Counted from the stretch's first letter, positions 33,079 to 41,809 are shown. The stretch: DNA of 64,000 bases from Ruminococcus_C sp963590855 (GCA_963590855.1 CAVAQT010000005.1:1-64000), one strand, 5' to 3'. Made by a program: numbers and translations. Notes: generated by a model from the letters alone, not told the origin.

Positions 33079-34386
33079 TTATGCATTCTGGTACTGTTTC
33101 AGAAATTCTGCCAGATCTACATCGAGACCTGCGCCGGACTGTGCCGCATAGCTGAGCCAGATGGCTGCATCTCTGGCGTTCAGTGCGCCGTTGCCGTCAG
33201 CATCCATTGCCTTGCGCTGCAGCGGATTCAGAGAACTGCCCATGCCTGCACCCAGCTGTGCCGCACAGGTCAGCAGCAGAGAAACGTCTGCGGCGGTGAT
33301 GCTGCCGTTTGCATCTGCATCGCCCATGGTATAGGTAACAACCGTATTTGCAGCCGCACCGGTAATGATCGCATCCGCGGAAGCCCGCAGCGACTTGAGA
33401 GATGCATCCTCACCAGTTGCAGCATATGCATCTGCAATGACGCTGCCGCTGCCGCATGCCAGCTTATCTGTAGACTGGATGGCTGCCGCTGCCAGAAGCA
33501 CCTGTCCCACCGGTGTAAAGGTCATGTTCAGATCAAAGATGTTGCTGAGGGTGAAGCCAATTGCCTTTTCGCCCCGTGCACCGACATAAGGCGCATAAAA
33601 GTCTGCCACAGACACGCCCGGGATATTCTGAATCTGCTGATTCAGGCTGTTCTCCGGTGCGATGGTCATGGGTTCCAGCAGCATGTTGGTGACTTCACCG
33701 CCGGCGAGTGCCACATCCAGATAGGTATAAAGATAGGAGATCACCGCACGACGGTTGTTGGAAACACCGTCCAGAATGCCGGGCGCATCGTTATAATCCA
33801 CGCCCAGCGGATTGTTGACCGTCTGCACCACGATATCGGCGCTGTCGTTCAGCGCCTGGATATTGCCGACAACTATTTGCAGATTTGCGGCAATGGTCTC
33901 CACCAGAACCGGCAGTTCCGAAGCCAGCTTCTTGTTGGCGGACGCCAGCTTTGTCGTATCGGTAGAAAGTCCGTTTGCAACGTCTTTCAGCGTTTTGCAT
34001 GTTGACAGGTCTACCAGATCAGTATTCTCATACAGCACCTTTTCGATCAGGTCATTGACACCCACAGACACCATTACCACATCTGCCGATGCCACATCGT
34101 TCTGCAAATTCTGATCCTGACTCAGATCATTTACCAGCTGCCCCGAGGTCGTGCCGATCTTTGCGTCGTTGACGGCAGTTCCGCCCAGATACGCTGCCAC
34201 ATAGTTTGCCGGAGAAGTGCCGTTCGTCTCTGCCAGGCAGTCATCACCGATGGCAACGACAGTTACCGGTGGTGCTGCAACTGCGGCAGTATCATCTGCG
34301 AAGGCAGTTACTGCGGTTCCGGATACGGCGGTGGCAACGGCGCATACCGCTGCGATTCCTCTTTTGAAGTTCTTTTTGTTCATCAT
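33079..34386 (-). CDS. Secreted SGNH-like protein with C-terminal type I dockerin
   Basis: The start ATG 34386 follows AAAGGA with 8-base spacing; the ORF upstream of it crosses the promoter. The 435-aa product has a signal peptide (KNFKRGIAAVCAVATAVSGTAVTAFA), an SGNH/GDSL-like domain (about 35-330) and a dockerin (about 355-425) with two calcium-binding repeats, MGDADANGSITAADVSLLL and MDADGNGALNARDAAIWL. The dockerin should plug it into a cohesin of a cellulosome-like or surface complex. Block I reads AIGDDCLAETNG, with Asp where the nucleophilic Ser of GDS should be; block III SVGVND is kept; no clear block V DxxH is found. It may be a non-catalytic relative. Confidence 0.82.
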   Translation of the reverse strand: MMNKKNFKRGIAAVCAVATAVSGTAVTAFADDTAAVAAPPVTVVAIGDDCLAETNGTSPANYVAAYLGGTAVNDAKIGTTSGQLVNDLSQDQNLQNDVASADVVMVSVGVNDLIEKVLYENTDLVDLSTCKTLKDVANGLSTDTTKLASANKKLASELPVLVETIAANLQIVVGNIQALNDSADIVVQTVNNPLGVDYNDAPGILDGVSNNRRAVISYLYTYLDVALAGGEVTNMLLEPMTIAPENSLNQQIQNIPGVSVADFYAPYVGARGEKAIGFTLSNIFDLNMTFTPVGQVLLAAAAIQSTDKLACGSGSVIADAYAATGEDASLKSLRASADAIITGAAANTVVTYTMGDADANGSITAADVSLLLTCAAQLGAGMGSSLNPLQRKAMDADGNGALNARDAAIWLSYAAQSGAGLDVDLAEFLKQYQNA

Positions 34387-34455
34387 AATAAGATTCCTTT
34401 CTGTCCTTCCGGCGCAGTTTTCCCCTTTTGCCGCCGGATTTCTCTTATGTGATTC

Positions 34456-34484
34456 ATTATACCGTGTTTTATGCATTCTGTCAA
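34456..34484 (-). promoter_or_regulatory. Promoter of the SGNH-dockerin gene
   Basis: Read leftward, consensus TTGACA (34484-34479) and TATAAT (34461-34456) are 17 bases apart, giving a leader of about 63 bases. Confidence 0.8.
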
Positions 34485-34509
34485 GAAAATTTGCAGCATC
34501 GTTCCGCAG

Positions 34510-34705
34510 AAAAAGCGAAACCGTGTTCTTCCCCACGGGAAAAACACGGTTTCAGTAAAGCAATGAGAAAAAGAGAGATAACTGCAAAATTCTAAATTGC
34601 AACAAAACATTGTCGGCGATTCGCAATTCCATTGCCGACATCGTTTCCATCGAAGCATTATTCACACGCGGGATTTCCGATCTGTGAATCATCTGCCTTG
34701 CTTCT
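34510..34705 (-). ncRNA. Candidate structured small RNA with its own promoter and terminator
   Basis: A transcript of about 195 nt is predicted between a consensus promoter and a strong intrinsic terminator, with no large gene inside. It contains a 7-bp stem (ATTCACA/TGTGAAT, near 34680-34659), a 6-bp stem (GTCGGC/GCCGAC, near 34638-34612), an A/T-rich stem (TGCAA/TTGCA, near 34600) and the terminator hairpin. The downstream dockerin gene has a separate promoter, so this is not simply its leader. A 46-codon ORF (34692-34552) with a weak ribosome site overlaps it; a small protein or a 6S-like RNA are alternatives. No known RNA family is recognised. Confidence 0.45.
34517..34553 (-). terminator. 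Terminator of the candidate small RNA
   Basis: A long stem (GAAACCGTGTT and complement, extended by TTCCC/GGGAA) is followed on the minus strand by GCTTTTTC. Confidence 0.8.
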
Positions 34706-34711
34706 GTTATG

Positions 34712-34740
34712 ATTATAGCACATCTGACTCTTTTTGTCAA
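34712..34740 (-). promoter_or_regulatory. Promoter of the candidate small RNA
   Basis: Read leftward, consensus TTGACA (34740-34735) and TATAAT (34717-34712) are exactly 17 bases apart. Confidence 0.8.
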
Positions 34741-34946
34741 CCGGAAAGCATTGGATTTCGTGTAAAATATCCAGTATGGTTTTTGTGCACTTTGCCCATT
34801 CCTGCAACTGCATCGGAACAATCTTATACATGCAATACAATTTTCAATCTTTTTTCCGCCTATGTCTATCTGCCGAATCAGGTTTTCCACAATTCTATCC
34901 ACTTTTCAACATATGCCTATGTGGAAAGCCGTGGAAAAGCGAAAAA

Positions 34947-35402
34947 TCACTTCTTGATGATCTCGTCCGAATCCAGCATAACTGTAAACGGCCCGTCGTT
35001 GCACAATTCCACCTGCATATCCGCGCCGAAAATGCCAGACTCCACCACGGACACCCGTTCCCGGCAGTACGCTTTGCATGCCTCGTAAAGCGCTTCTGCC
35101 TGTCCCGGCGGTGCGGCGTGCACAAAACTGGGGCGGTTGCCCTTGCGGCAGTCCGCATAGAGGGTAAACTGAGACACCAGCAGCAGACTGCCGCCCACAT
35201 CCTGCAAAGACAGATTGATCTTGTCGTTTTCATCGGAAAAGATCCGCAGCCGCAGCAGCTTATCCACCATCTTCTGCATGATCTCCTCGGTATCCTCCGG
35301 CGCAATGCCCAGCAAAACCAGATAGCCCTGTCCGATCTTTCCGGTCACATGTTCATCTACTGTCACTTTTGCGTGTTTCACACGCTGTACTAACATCCTC
35401 AT
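34947..35402 (-). CDS. dtd: D-aminoacyl-tRNA deacylase
   Basis: The 151-aa protein removes D-amino acids (and glycine from tRNA-Ala) mischarged onto tRNA. It starts MRMLVQRVKHAKVTVDEHVTGKIGQGYLVLLGI, has the active-site SQFTLYAD motif and the NDGPFTVML variant of the NxGPxT motif. Length is typical. The ATG overlaps the cobB stop (ATGA) and follows GTGAGG inside cobB. It closes the yjbQ-cobB-dtd operon. Confidence 0.95.
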   Translation of the reverse strand: MRMLVQRVKHAKVTVDEHVTGKIGQGYLVLLGIAPEDTEEIMQKMVDKLLRLRIFSDENDKINLSLQDVGGSLLLVSQFTLYADCRKGNRPSFVHAAPPGQAEALYEACKAYCRERVSVVESGIFGADMQVELCNDGPFTVMLDSDEIIKK

Positions 35403-36139
35403 TCTTGATTCCTCACTTGAATTTGTTCCAGCACCTTTCCGATGGGCTCGCGAATGCACAGATCTGCCCGCTCATCCATCGGTGTTGCGTCCCGGTTCAG
35501 CAGCACCAGATGGTCGCCGCGGAAATACCGCAGCAGTCCTGCCGCCGGATAGACCGTCAGCGAAGTGCCGCCCACCAGCAGCAGATCCGCGTTAGCGATG
35601 GCACGCACCGACCGGGTCAGTGTCTCCTCCGGGAGTGATTCCTCATAGAGGACGACATCGGGCTTGACTCTGCCGCCGCACTTTTCACAGTGCGGCACGC
35701 CGCTGGTCAGCATGATCCATTCCGCATCGTACACCGCGCCGCATACCTGGCAGATATTCCGATGGACACTGCCGTGCAGCTCCAGCACCGTTTGGCTGCC
35801 TGCCATCTGGTGCAGCCCGTCGATGTTTTGGGTCACCACTGCCAACAGCTTTCCGGCTCGCTCCAGTTCTGCCAGCTTCCGGTGTGCCGCGTTGGGCTTT
35901 GCCGTCAGACAGATCATTTTGTTGCGGTAAAAGCGGTAAAACGCCTCCGTGTGCCGCTCGAAATAGGTATGGCTGAGGATGGTCTCCGGCGGTACGTCAT
36001 ACTGCTGATGATACAGTCCATCCTGACTGCGAAAATCCGGAATGCCGCTTTCTGTGGAAACCCCTGCGCCGCCGAAAAAGACGATCCGGTCAGAGGCATC
36101 CACCCATTTTTGCAATTGTTCGATCTTCTCCGTTTCCAT
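35399..36139 (-). CDS. cobB: NAD-dependent protein deacylase (sirtuin)
   Basis: The 246-aa Sir2 enzyme removes acyl groups from lysines using NAD. It has FFGGAGVSTESGIPDFRSQDGLY, TQNIDGLHQMAG, the catalytic His in ELHGS and the zinc site CQVC...CEKC. It lacks a long N-terminal extension, as usual in bacteria. It is preceded by yjbQ (14-base gap) and overlaps dtd by 4 bases. Confidence 0.96.
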   Translation of the reverse strand: METEKIEQLQKWVDASDRIVFFGGAGVSTESGIPDFRSQDGLYHQQYDVPPETILSHTYFERHTEAFYRFYRNKMICLTAKPNAAHRKLAELERAGKLLAVVTQNIDGLHQMAGSQTVLELHGSVHRNICQVCGAVYDAEWIMLTSGVPHCEKCGGRVKPDVVLYEESLPEETLTRSVRAIANADLLLVGGTSLTVYPAAGLLRYFRGDHLVLLNRDATPMDERADLCIREPIGKVLEQIQVRNQE

Positions 36140-36153
36140 AAGGCTGCTCCTTT

Positions 36154-36549
36154 CTATCCGGCGATCACACTGACATAAAATGTCCGGCGGCGCGGGCCGT
36201 CAAACTCGCAGAAGTACACGCCCTGCCATGTGCCCAAGACCAGTCTGCCGTTTCGCACCGGAATGGTCGCACTGCTGCCCATGGCAGAGGCGCGTGCGTG
36301 GGCAGAGGAGTTTCCCTCCATATGCCGGAACTCCGGACGATCCGGAAATGCCTTTCGGTATGCCAGCAGCAGATCAGTCACCACATCCGGGTCTGCATTT
36401 TCGTTGATGGTGATCCCGGCAGTGGTGTGGGGACAATATACCACGCAGATACCGTCTGTAATGCCGCTTTCCGCCACAGCGCCCTGCACCTGGGCGGTAA
36501 TGGGGCAGAGATCTTCTGCCGGCGTCTCCAATGTATATGCGTACAACAT
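36154..36549 (-). CDS. YjbQ/UPF0047 family protein
   Basis: The 131-aa protein starts at ATG 36549 after AAAGGAG; the longer ORF crosses the promoter. It carries VVYCPHTTAGITINENADPDV and the C-terminal GTWQGVYFCEFDGPRRRTFYV, both diagnostic of the YjbQ family. Weak thiamine-phosphate synthase activity has been reported for some members, but the physiological role is unclear. Confidence 0.9.
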   Translation of the reverse strand: MLYAYTLETPAEDLCPITAQVQGAVAESGITDGICVVYCPHTTAGITINENADPDVVTDLLLAYRKAFPDRPEFRHMEGNSSAHARASAMGSSATIPVRNGRLVLGTWQGVYFCEFDGPRRRTFYVSVIAG

Positions 36550-36580
36550 CGCATTCGCTCCTTTTTTCGGTGTTATTCTT

Positions 36581-36609
36581 ATTATAAAGTATCTGCGCCG
36601 GAAATGCAA
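36581..36609 (-). promoter_or_regulatory. Promoter of the yjbQ-cobB-dtd operon
   Basis: Read leftward, TTGCAT (36609-36604) and TATAAT (36586-36581) are 17 bases apart. Confidence 0.7.
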
Positions 36610-36747
36610 GCCCTTTCTTTTCCGCATCTGCACCGCATATTCTCTTATGATTTTTCAATCTGATCTTTCCTTTTTTCGGGAAAAGTTTTTGTCTGCCGTT
36701 GAAAAGAAAAGTTTTTGGATTTTTCAAAAAAATTCCGCAGTTTCCTC

Positions 36748-36776
36748 TTGACAAAGTTTGCTTTTTATAGTATAAT
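36748..36776 (+). promoter_or_regulatory. Promoter of the tRNA-Ser pair
   Basis: Consensus TTGACA (36748-36753) and TATAAT (36771-36776) are 17 bases apart, 25 bases before the first tRNA. Confidence 0.85.
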
Positions 36777-36801
36777 AATAAAGCTGTTTGATGCAGCTTT
36801 T

Positions 36802-36891
<90 letters not shown>

Positions 36892-36947
36892 TGAATAATA
36901 CATGGAGCGGAACATTTTACTGCTGTTCCTCCTTTGGATGATAAAAT

Positions 36948-37037
36948 GCGGAAGTACCCAAGTGGTGAAGGGGCTCCCCTGCTAAGGGAGTAGGTCGGGA
37001 AACCGGCGCGAGGGTTCAAATCCCTCCTTCCGCGCCA
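36948..37037 (+). tRNA. tRNA-Ser (anticodon GCT)
   Basis: The 90-nt class II tRNA has the acceptor pair GCGGAAG/CTTCCGC, anticodon loop CTGCTAA on a CTCCC/GGGAG stem, a long variable arm, GGTTCAAATCC T-arm and an encoded CCA end. It follows the first tRNA by 57 bases and is probably co-transcribed. Confidence 0.97.
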
Positions 37038-37038
37038 A

Positions 37039-37072
37039 GAAAAAAGCACTTCGTTTTGAGGTGCTTTTTTCG
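37039..37072 (+). terminator. Terminator of the tRNA-Ser unit
   Basis: AAAAAAGCAC pairs with GTGCTTTTTT two bases after the second tRNA, followed by more T residues. Confidence 0.8.
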
Positions 37073-37265
37073 TTTTTCCGGACATTTTTTCATGTCATAA
37101 AAAACGACCTGCAAAAGGGGCTTTGCAGGTCAAAAAAACAGATGAAACCAATTAAGGGGAATTGGGGGATTTTTCAATCCATGCCCTTATTATACAGAGA
37201 GAAGCTTAAAACAGACTTAAAGTCAGCTTTTCCACAAACATTTTTTCGTCCTCTGCGCACACAAA

Positions 37266-37297
37266 AAAGCCTGCACGTTATGCAACGTGCAGGCTTT
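37266..37297 (-). terminator. Terminator of the MsmK-type ATPase gene
   Basis: A perfect 14-bp stem (AAAGCCTGCACGTT and complement) with a 4-base loop is followed on the minus strand by a T run. The stretch 37073-37265 shows no gene. Confidence 0.85.
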
Positions 37298-37328
37298 CTG
37301 ATTCATTTTAATTGTATCAGAGCACCGA

Positions 37329-38465
37329 TCAGTTAATGATGGTTGCTTCAGTTTCCTTGTCGAACAGGTGAATCTTATTCGGATCCAGAGCGATCTTGAT
37401 CTCATCCTGCGGACGAGCGGTAGAGCGCGGATCAACGCGGGCAGTCATCTGAACGCCAGCGCATACCAGATACAGATAAGTCTCAGCACCCATCATTTCG
37501 GTGATTTCAACAGTAGCGTCAACCACACCGGTAGAAGCGTTAGACAGGAACATTTCGTCATCGTGCAGAGCTTCCGGACGGATACCCAGAGTAACTTCCT
37601 TGTCAACATACTTTGCCAGTTCCGGAGTTACCTTTGCAGCCGGTACTTCAACCTGATACTTCACAGCCTTGCTGGTCTTGGTTGCATCTGCGCCGAATTC
37701 TACATAGTAGTTGTCGGACTTCTTCAGAACAGCGTCGATGAAGTTCATCTGCGGAGAGCCCAGGAATCCTGCAACGAACTTGTTGCCCGGACGCTCGTAC
37801 AGAGCCTGCGGTGTATCGATCTGCTGAATGATACCATCCTTCATAACTACGATACGGTCGCCCATGGTCATAGCCTCAGTCTGGTCATGTGTTACATAGA
37901 TAAATGTAGTACCCAGCTTCTTGTGCAGCTTGGAGATCTCAGTTCTCATCTGTGCACGGAGCTTTGCGTCCAGGTTGGACAGCGGCTCGTCGAGGAGGAA
38001 TACCTGCGGATTACGAACGATTGCACGACCCAGTGCAACACGCTGTCTCTGACCACCGGACATAGCCTTCGGCTTACGATCCAGCAGGTGGCTCAGATCC
38101 AGGATCTTTGCAGCTTCTTCTACCTTGCGTGCGATCTCATCCTTCGGTACCTTACGCAGCTTCAGACCGAATGCCATGTTGTCGAATACGGTCATGTGCG
38201 GATACAGCGCGTAGTTCTGGAATACCATTGCGATATCTCTGTCCTTCGGTGCGATGTCATTTACCAGACGGTCGCCGATGTACAGCTCACCTTCGGAAAT
38301 TTCTTCCAGACCAGCGATCATACGCAGTGTAGTAGACTTACCGCAGCCAGACGGTCCTACCAGTACGATAAATTCCTTATCCTTGATTTCCAGGTTAACG
38401 TCCTTTACAGCAACAACATTGCCCGGATACTTTTTATAAATATGTCGAAGTGATAAACTTGCCAT
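37329..38465 (-). CDS. Sugar ABC transporter ATPase (MsmK/UgpC/MalK type)
   Basis: The start ATG 38465 follows GGAGGA. The 378-aa protein has Walker A GPSGCGKST, the signature MSGGQRQRVALGRA, Walker B VFLLDEPLSNLDAKLR and a C-terminal OB-fold regulatory domain (TOBE, about 240-370). It is a stand-alone ATPase: no permease gene is near. In Firmicutes such MsmK-type proteins often energise several sugar importers made elsewhere, possibly including the one using the binding protein at 58702. Confidence 0.93.
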   Translation of the reverse strand: MASLSLRHIYKKYPGNVVAVKDVNLEIKDKEFIVLVGPSGCGKSTTLRMIAGLEEISEGELYIGDRLVNDIAPKDRDIAMVFQNYALYPHMTVFDNMAFGLKLRKVPKDEIARKVEEAAKILDLSHLLDRKPKAMSGGQRQRVALGRAIVRNPQVFLLDEPLSNLDAKLRAQMRTEISKLHKKLGTTFIYVTHDQTEAMTMGDRIVVMKDGIIQQIDTPQALYERPGNKFVAGFLGSPQMNFIDAVLKKSDNYYVEFGADATKTSKAVKYQVEVPAAKVTPELAKYVDKEVTLGIRPEALHDDEMFLSNASTGVVDATVEITEMMGAETYLYLVCAGVQMTARVDPRSTARPQDEIKIALDPNKIHLFDKETEATIIN

Positions 38466-38539
38466 TTGCACAGTTCCTCCTAAATAAGATTTTCCGAAAC
38501 GGCGCCGCGGCATATCCGCCTCCCGCTCGTGATATATAT

Positions 38540-38568
38540 ATCATACCAAAAATAAAAACATTTTTCAA
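38540..38568 (-). promoter_or_regulatory. Promoter of the MsmK-type gene
   Basis: Read leftward, TTGAAA (38568-38563) and TATGAT (38545-38540) are 17 bases apart. Confidence 0.6.
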
Positions 38569-38607
38569 GTCGTTTATTGCCCAAAATTCTGCTTGTACAT
38601 TTATCCA

Positions 38608-39363
38608 TTATGACGAATGGCTTTGGAGCGTTTGTAGCAAACTTGCAAAATTGCTTTCACATTTCAACATTTTTTGGACATCTTTCTCAGGCAGCACCAT
38701 GCAGCTCCCAATTTCCAGATCCTGGGGAATTTCCAAGCCGCCAATGGCGATCCGTTCCAGTTCGCTGACATGATTCCCCATGGCAGCAAACATCCGTCGC
38801 ACCTGGTGATACTTTCCCTCGTGGAGACACACCAACGCCTCCCGGTCTGTCCCCGGGACGCATGCTGCCTTTGCCGGCAGACATTGCGCGCCGTCTGCCA
38901 GGGTGATGCCCTGCGCCATCCTTTCCCCATAGCTGTCCTCCCAGGGCCGCGCCAGAACGATATGGTAATACTTTGCAGCATGGCTCCGCGCCGCAATGAT
39001 CTGGTGCGCCAGCTGACCGTCATCCGTGAGCAGCAGCATGCCGGTGGAGTCCTTGTCCAGTCGTCCCACCGGGCGCAGATCCTTTCGGCAAAGCTCCGGC
39101 GGCACCAGTTCCAGAACGCTCTTCTGCCCCGGCTCATCCGCAGAGCTGACATAGCCCTTCGGCTTATGCAGCAGCACATAGAGATACTGGTCACCGGGGA
39201 TATGTCTGCCGCCGAGACAGATCCGGTTTTGCTCCGGCTGTACCGCCTGATCCGGCTTTTTGACAGTCGTGCCGTCCACCGTCACTTTTCCCTTTTGGAT
39301 CATCTGCCGGAGCTCCCGGCGGGAATACATGGTGCGCGCAGAAAGAAACTGATCGAGTCGCAT
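38608..39363 (-). CDS. RsuA-family rRNA pseudouridine synthase
   Basis: The 251-aa enzyme has an N-terminal S4 RNA-binding domain (MRLDQFLSARTMYSRRELRQMIQKGKVTVDG) and the catalytic motif GRLDKDSTGMLLLT with the invariant Asp. The closing GKYHQVRRMFAAMG segment matches RsuA. It probably modifies 16S rRNA uridine 516 or a related position. It is divergent from the next gene. Confidence 0.93.
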   Translation of the reverse strand: MRLDQFLSARTMYSRRELRQMIQKGKVTVDGTTVKKPDQAVQPEQNRICLGGRHIPGDQYLYVLLHKPKGYVSSADEPGQKSVLELVPPELCRKDLRPVGRLDKDSTGMLLLTDDGQLAHQIIAARSHAAKYYHIVLARPWEDSYGERMAQGITLADGAQCLPAKAACVPGTDREALVCLHEGKYHQVRRMFAAMGNHVSELERIAIGGLEIPQDLEIGSCMVLPEKDVQKMLKCESNFASLLQTLQSHSS

Positions 39364-39440
39364 AGAAACCCTCCTGTTCTGTTTTTTCGTTTGTCCACAT
39401 AAGCTATAACCAAATCCATCCGGAAAGGCAGGTCATATTC

Positions 39441-39896
39441 ATGGGAAAACGCGGAATCCTTTTTTTGGGTGCAGCCGGCGTGGCATTCGGCTGCGGTTTT
39501 TTGTGGTATTGGCTGCATCTCCCGGCGCAGCAGCCGACACCGCAGGAGATCCTCCTGGCAGACGGTGCACAGCGCCTTGCATTTCTCGAAGCCCAGGGGC
39601 AGCCGGAGCGCTGCTGTGTCGCCACAGAGACGGTGCAGCTGCCCTATGCGGCTGACGGCACTTACCGCGCCTACGCCGCCCTTCAGGAGGCGCAGAGCCT
39701 GCCTCTGGCGGCGCATCTGGGAGAGCGCGCTACACGGTACACCTATACACAAAGCAGCCCCGGACAGGATCACCTGTGCACAGAGCTGCTTCTGAGTGAG
39801 GATCAGATCTTATTGGGTGCGGTACAGTATGACTGTGCTGCGCCGGAACAGATGTCCGCAGTCATTCTGAGCGAATCCCATACAGAAACGCCCTGA
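39441..39896 (+). CDS. Small membrane-anchored protein with DUF4830-like domain
   Basis: The 151-aa protein has an N-terminal hydrophobic anchor (RGILFLGAAGVAFGCGFLWYWL) and an extracytoplasmic domain with RLAFLEAQGQ, VQLPYAADGTYRAYAALQEAQSLPLAAHLGERATRYTY. This pattern of FLxxxG, YxxLQxxQ and RYTY is that of DUF4830 domains of Clostridia. Its function is unknown. It stands alone between divergent and convergent neighbours. Confidence 0.72.
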   Translation: MGKRGILFLGAAGVAFGCGFLWYWLHLPAQQPTPQEILLADGAQRLAFLEAQGQPERCCVATETVQLPYAADGTYRAYAALQEAQSLPLAAHLGERATRYTYTQSSPGQDHLCTELLLSEDQILLGAVQYDCAAPEQMSAVILSESHTETP

Positions 39897-39928
39897 GCGT
39901 CTGAACCGATCAAACCGGAAAGCCGTTT

Positions 39929-40309
39929 TTACTTATCAAAAACGTGGAACAGTCCGCCAATCAGCGGCAGCTGCTTTGCCTTGCCGTTGACAGCATTGAT
40001 AATGCCCAGGATCATCAGCGCCAGGCTTGCCAGAGACAGCAGAACGCTGACAATGCCGCCCAGAACCGGGATGTTGCCCAGAATTGCGTTTACAATACCG
40101 ATCACGATATTCAGCAGGAACAGGATAAAGCCCTGGTTTGCGTGATACTTTGCATAACGGGACTGACCGCCGTTTACCAGCAGCGGCAGAATGAACAGGA
40201 TGCCCACATAGGACAGCGCAGCCCATACCTTGTTGCTCTGCACGTCCTGGGTATCATACATCATGGAATCATCCTGTGTGTTCATGAAATCATTGAAATC
40301 TTTGCTCAT
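39929..40309 (-). CDS. DUF4870/Tic20-like small membrane protein
   Basis: The 126-aa protein has three membrane helices (about 27-46, 58-80, 83-107) and the motif YAKYHANQGFILFLLNIVIGI typical of the DUF4870/Tic20-like family. The first 25 residues are acidic and polar. The role is not known. It follows nrdR by 17 bases and is the last gene of that operon. Confidence 0.82.
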   Translation of the reverse strand: MSKDFNDFMNTQDDSMMYDTQDVQSNKVWAALSYVGILFILPLLVNGGQSRYAKYHANQGFILFLLNIVIGIVNAILGNIPVLGGIVSVLLSLASLALMILGIINAVNGKAKQLPLIGGLFHVFDK

Positions 40310-40326
40310 AGTTGTGAAATCTCCTT

Positions 40327-40776
40327 TTATTGTGTCTTATCCAATGCGCCGATTGCAGCAAGAAAGCCGGCAACATCGGAAAAATCCTGATACACCGACG
40401 CAAACCGCACATAGGCGACTGCGTCAATATATTTCAAATACTCCATCACCGCATTGCCGATCTCCGAAGAGGTCACGGTGCTGCGCATTTCGTTGGAATA
40501 TTGCTTCTCCAAACCCTCCACCATCCGAACGATATGGTTCGGATTCACCGGGCGTTTTTTGATGGCGTTAAAAATGCCCTGAATCAGTTTACGCCGGTCG
40601 AACGGCTCGATAGAACCATCTTTTTTCTGCACCATCAGCAGCGGACGGTCTACCGCCTCATATGTCGTGAACCGCTTGCCGCAGCCCAGGCATTCCCGGC
40701 GGCGGCGCACCCTGTCTTCATGATCGCGGGAGTCCATCACGCGTGTGTTTCTGTCTCCGCAGAAAGGGCAGTACAT
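40327..40776 (-). CDS. nrdR: Transcriptional repressor NrdR
   Basis: The 149-aa protein has the N-terminal zinc ribbon (MYCPFCGDRNTRVMDSR... CLGCGKRFTTYE) and an ATP-cone domain (about 50-140). It represses ribonucleotide reductase genes according to ATP/dATP binding. Length and motifs match the family fully. It starts 2 bases after the stop of the upstream isomerase-like gene. Confidence 0.97.
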   Translation of the reverse strand: MYCPFCGDRNTRVMDSRDHEDRVRRRRECLGCGKRFTTYEAVDRPLLMVQKKDGSIEPFDRRKLIQGIFNAIKKRPVNPNHIVRMVEGLEKQYSNEMRSTVTSSEIGNAVMEYLKYIDAVAYVRFASVYQDFSDVAGFLAAIGALDKTQ

Positions 40777-40778
40777 CG

Positions 40779-41636
40779 TTACACCTCTCCTTTCCGAAAT
40801 GTTCTCGCATCGGTCTCATCCCTTTTGGCATTCCGGGTGTCCGGGCACACCGCCCGAATGCGGTTTTGCAGCAGCGTATAGTTCGCCGCAAGCTCCGCCA
40901 CATCGGAAAAACCGCTGCGGTACAGTTCCAGCACCACAGCACAGTCCGGGCTGACTGCTGCCAGTTTTTGCAGAAAATCGTTCACCCGAAAGCGGCCCTT
41001 GCCCAACAACAGGCAGTCTCCGTATTCGCCGTGGTCGCTCATGTGCACATGTACAACATGATTTCCCAGGCTTTGTAGAATGGCAAGCGGATCTTCGCCG
41101 GAGCGCACCGCCTGCTTGATGTCCAGGACAAACCGCGCCTGCCTGCCCAGTGCATCCTTCATCTCTGTCAGAAACGGCAGCGATGCGCTGGTACAGCGTG
41201 CGACGTTTTCCTGCGCCACCTGGACGCCATAGGATTCTCCCAGGTCTGCCAGCCGCCGGAACCGCTCGAAATACAAGTTTTTGTTGACCGATGCCGCCGG
41301 TACCTTGTTGCCGTGCAGCACAAACACCTTTGCGCCAAGCTGCTGCATGGCGGTGAAATAATGCCGGCAGTATTCGAGATAGTCGTCTGCTCTTCTGGGA
41401 TAGTTGGAAAAGAGCATAGTCGGCTCGATATCGCAGGTAAAGGGATGCAGTGAAACGCAGGTCATGTCGAACCGATGCAGCAGCCGCGCCATAGTGTCCA
41501 CGAAGCCGCGGCGCAGCTCTGAGTGAGAGTTGATGAAGATCTCCACATTGGAGACGCCGGAAAGCGCCAGATCGTATAACGCCTCTTCCACCACACGGGG
41601 ATAGAGGCATGCCGTCGAAACGCCGGCTCGCAGCAT
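40779..41636 (-). CDS. Sugar phosphate isomerase/epimerase-like TIM barrel protein
   Basis: The start ATG 41636 follows AAAGGAG; the longer ORF is not supported. The 285-aa protein fits the AP endonuclease 2/xylose isomerase-like TIM barrel: VSTACLYPRVVEEAL, KVFVLHGNK, VQVAQENVAR, RFVLDIKQAVRSGED, HVHMSDHGEYGD and a VVLELYR end, with metal ligands E, D, H and E. The substrate is unknown. It is the first gene of the unit with nrdR. Confidence 0.85.
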   Translation of the reverse strand: MLRAGVSTACLYPRVVEEALYDLALSGVSNVEIFINSHSELRRGFVDTMARLLHRFDMTCVSLHPFTCDIEPTMLFSNYPRRADDYLEYCRHYFTAMQQLGAKVFVLHGNKVPAASVNKNLYFERFRRLADLGESYGVQVAQENVARCTSASLPFLTEMKDALGRQARFVLDIKQAVRSGEDPLAILQSLGNHVVHVHMSDHGEYGDCLLLGKGRFRVNDFLQKLAAVSPDCAVVLELYRSGFSDVAELAANYTLLQNRIRAVCPDTRNAKRDETDARTFRKGEV

Positions 41637-41809
41637 ACGACTCACTCCTTTCTCCTTTGCCCGTCGGCACTGTTGTTTTATCATTATAACATACAAAAGC
41701 ACAAATTTCAATAGAAAATTAGAAAATTCCACGGAAATCAGTTTTTGTTCCAGAAGTGCTGCTCCGGCTCTAAAAGGGCTGCCGTTCTGCGAAAGGGGCA
41801 GAAAATGAA

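Noticed and set aside
34552..34692. 46-codon minus-strand ORF inside the candidate small RNA
   Set aside because: The ribosome site is weak and the peptide composition is not protein-like; it is kept only as an alternative reading of the small RNA unit.
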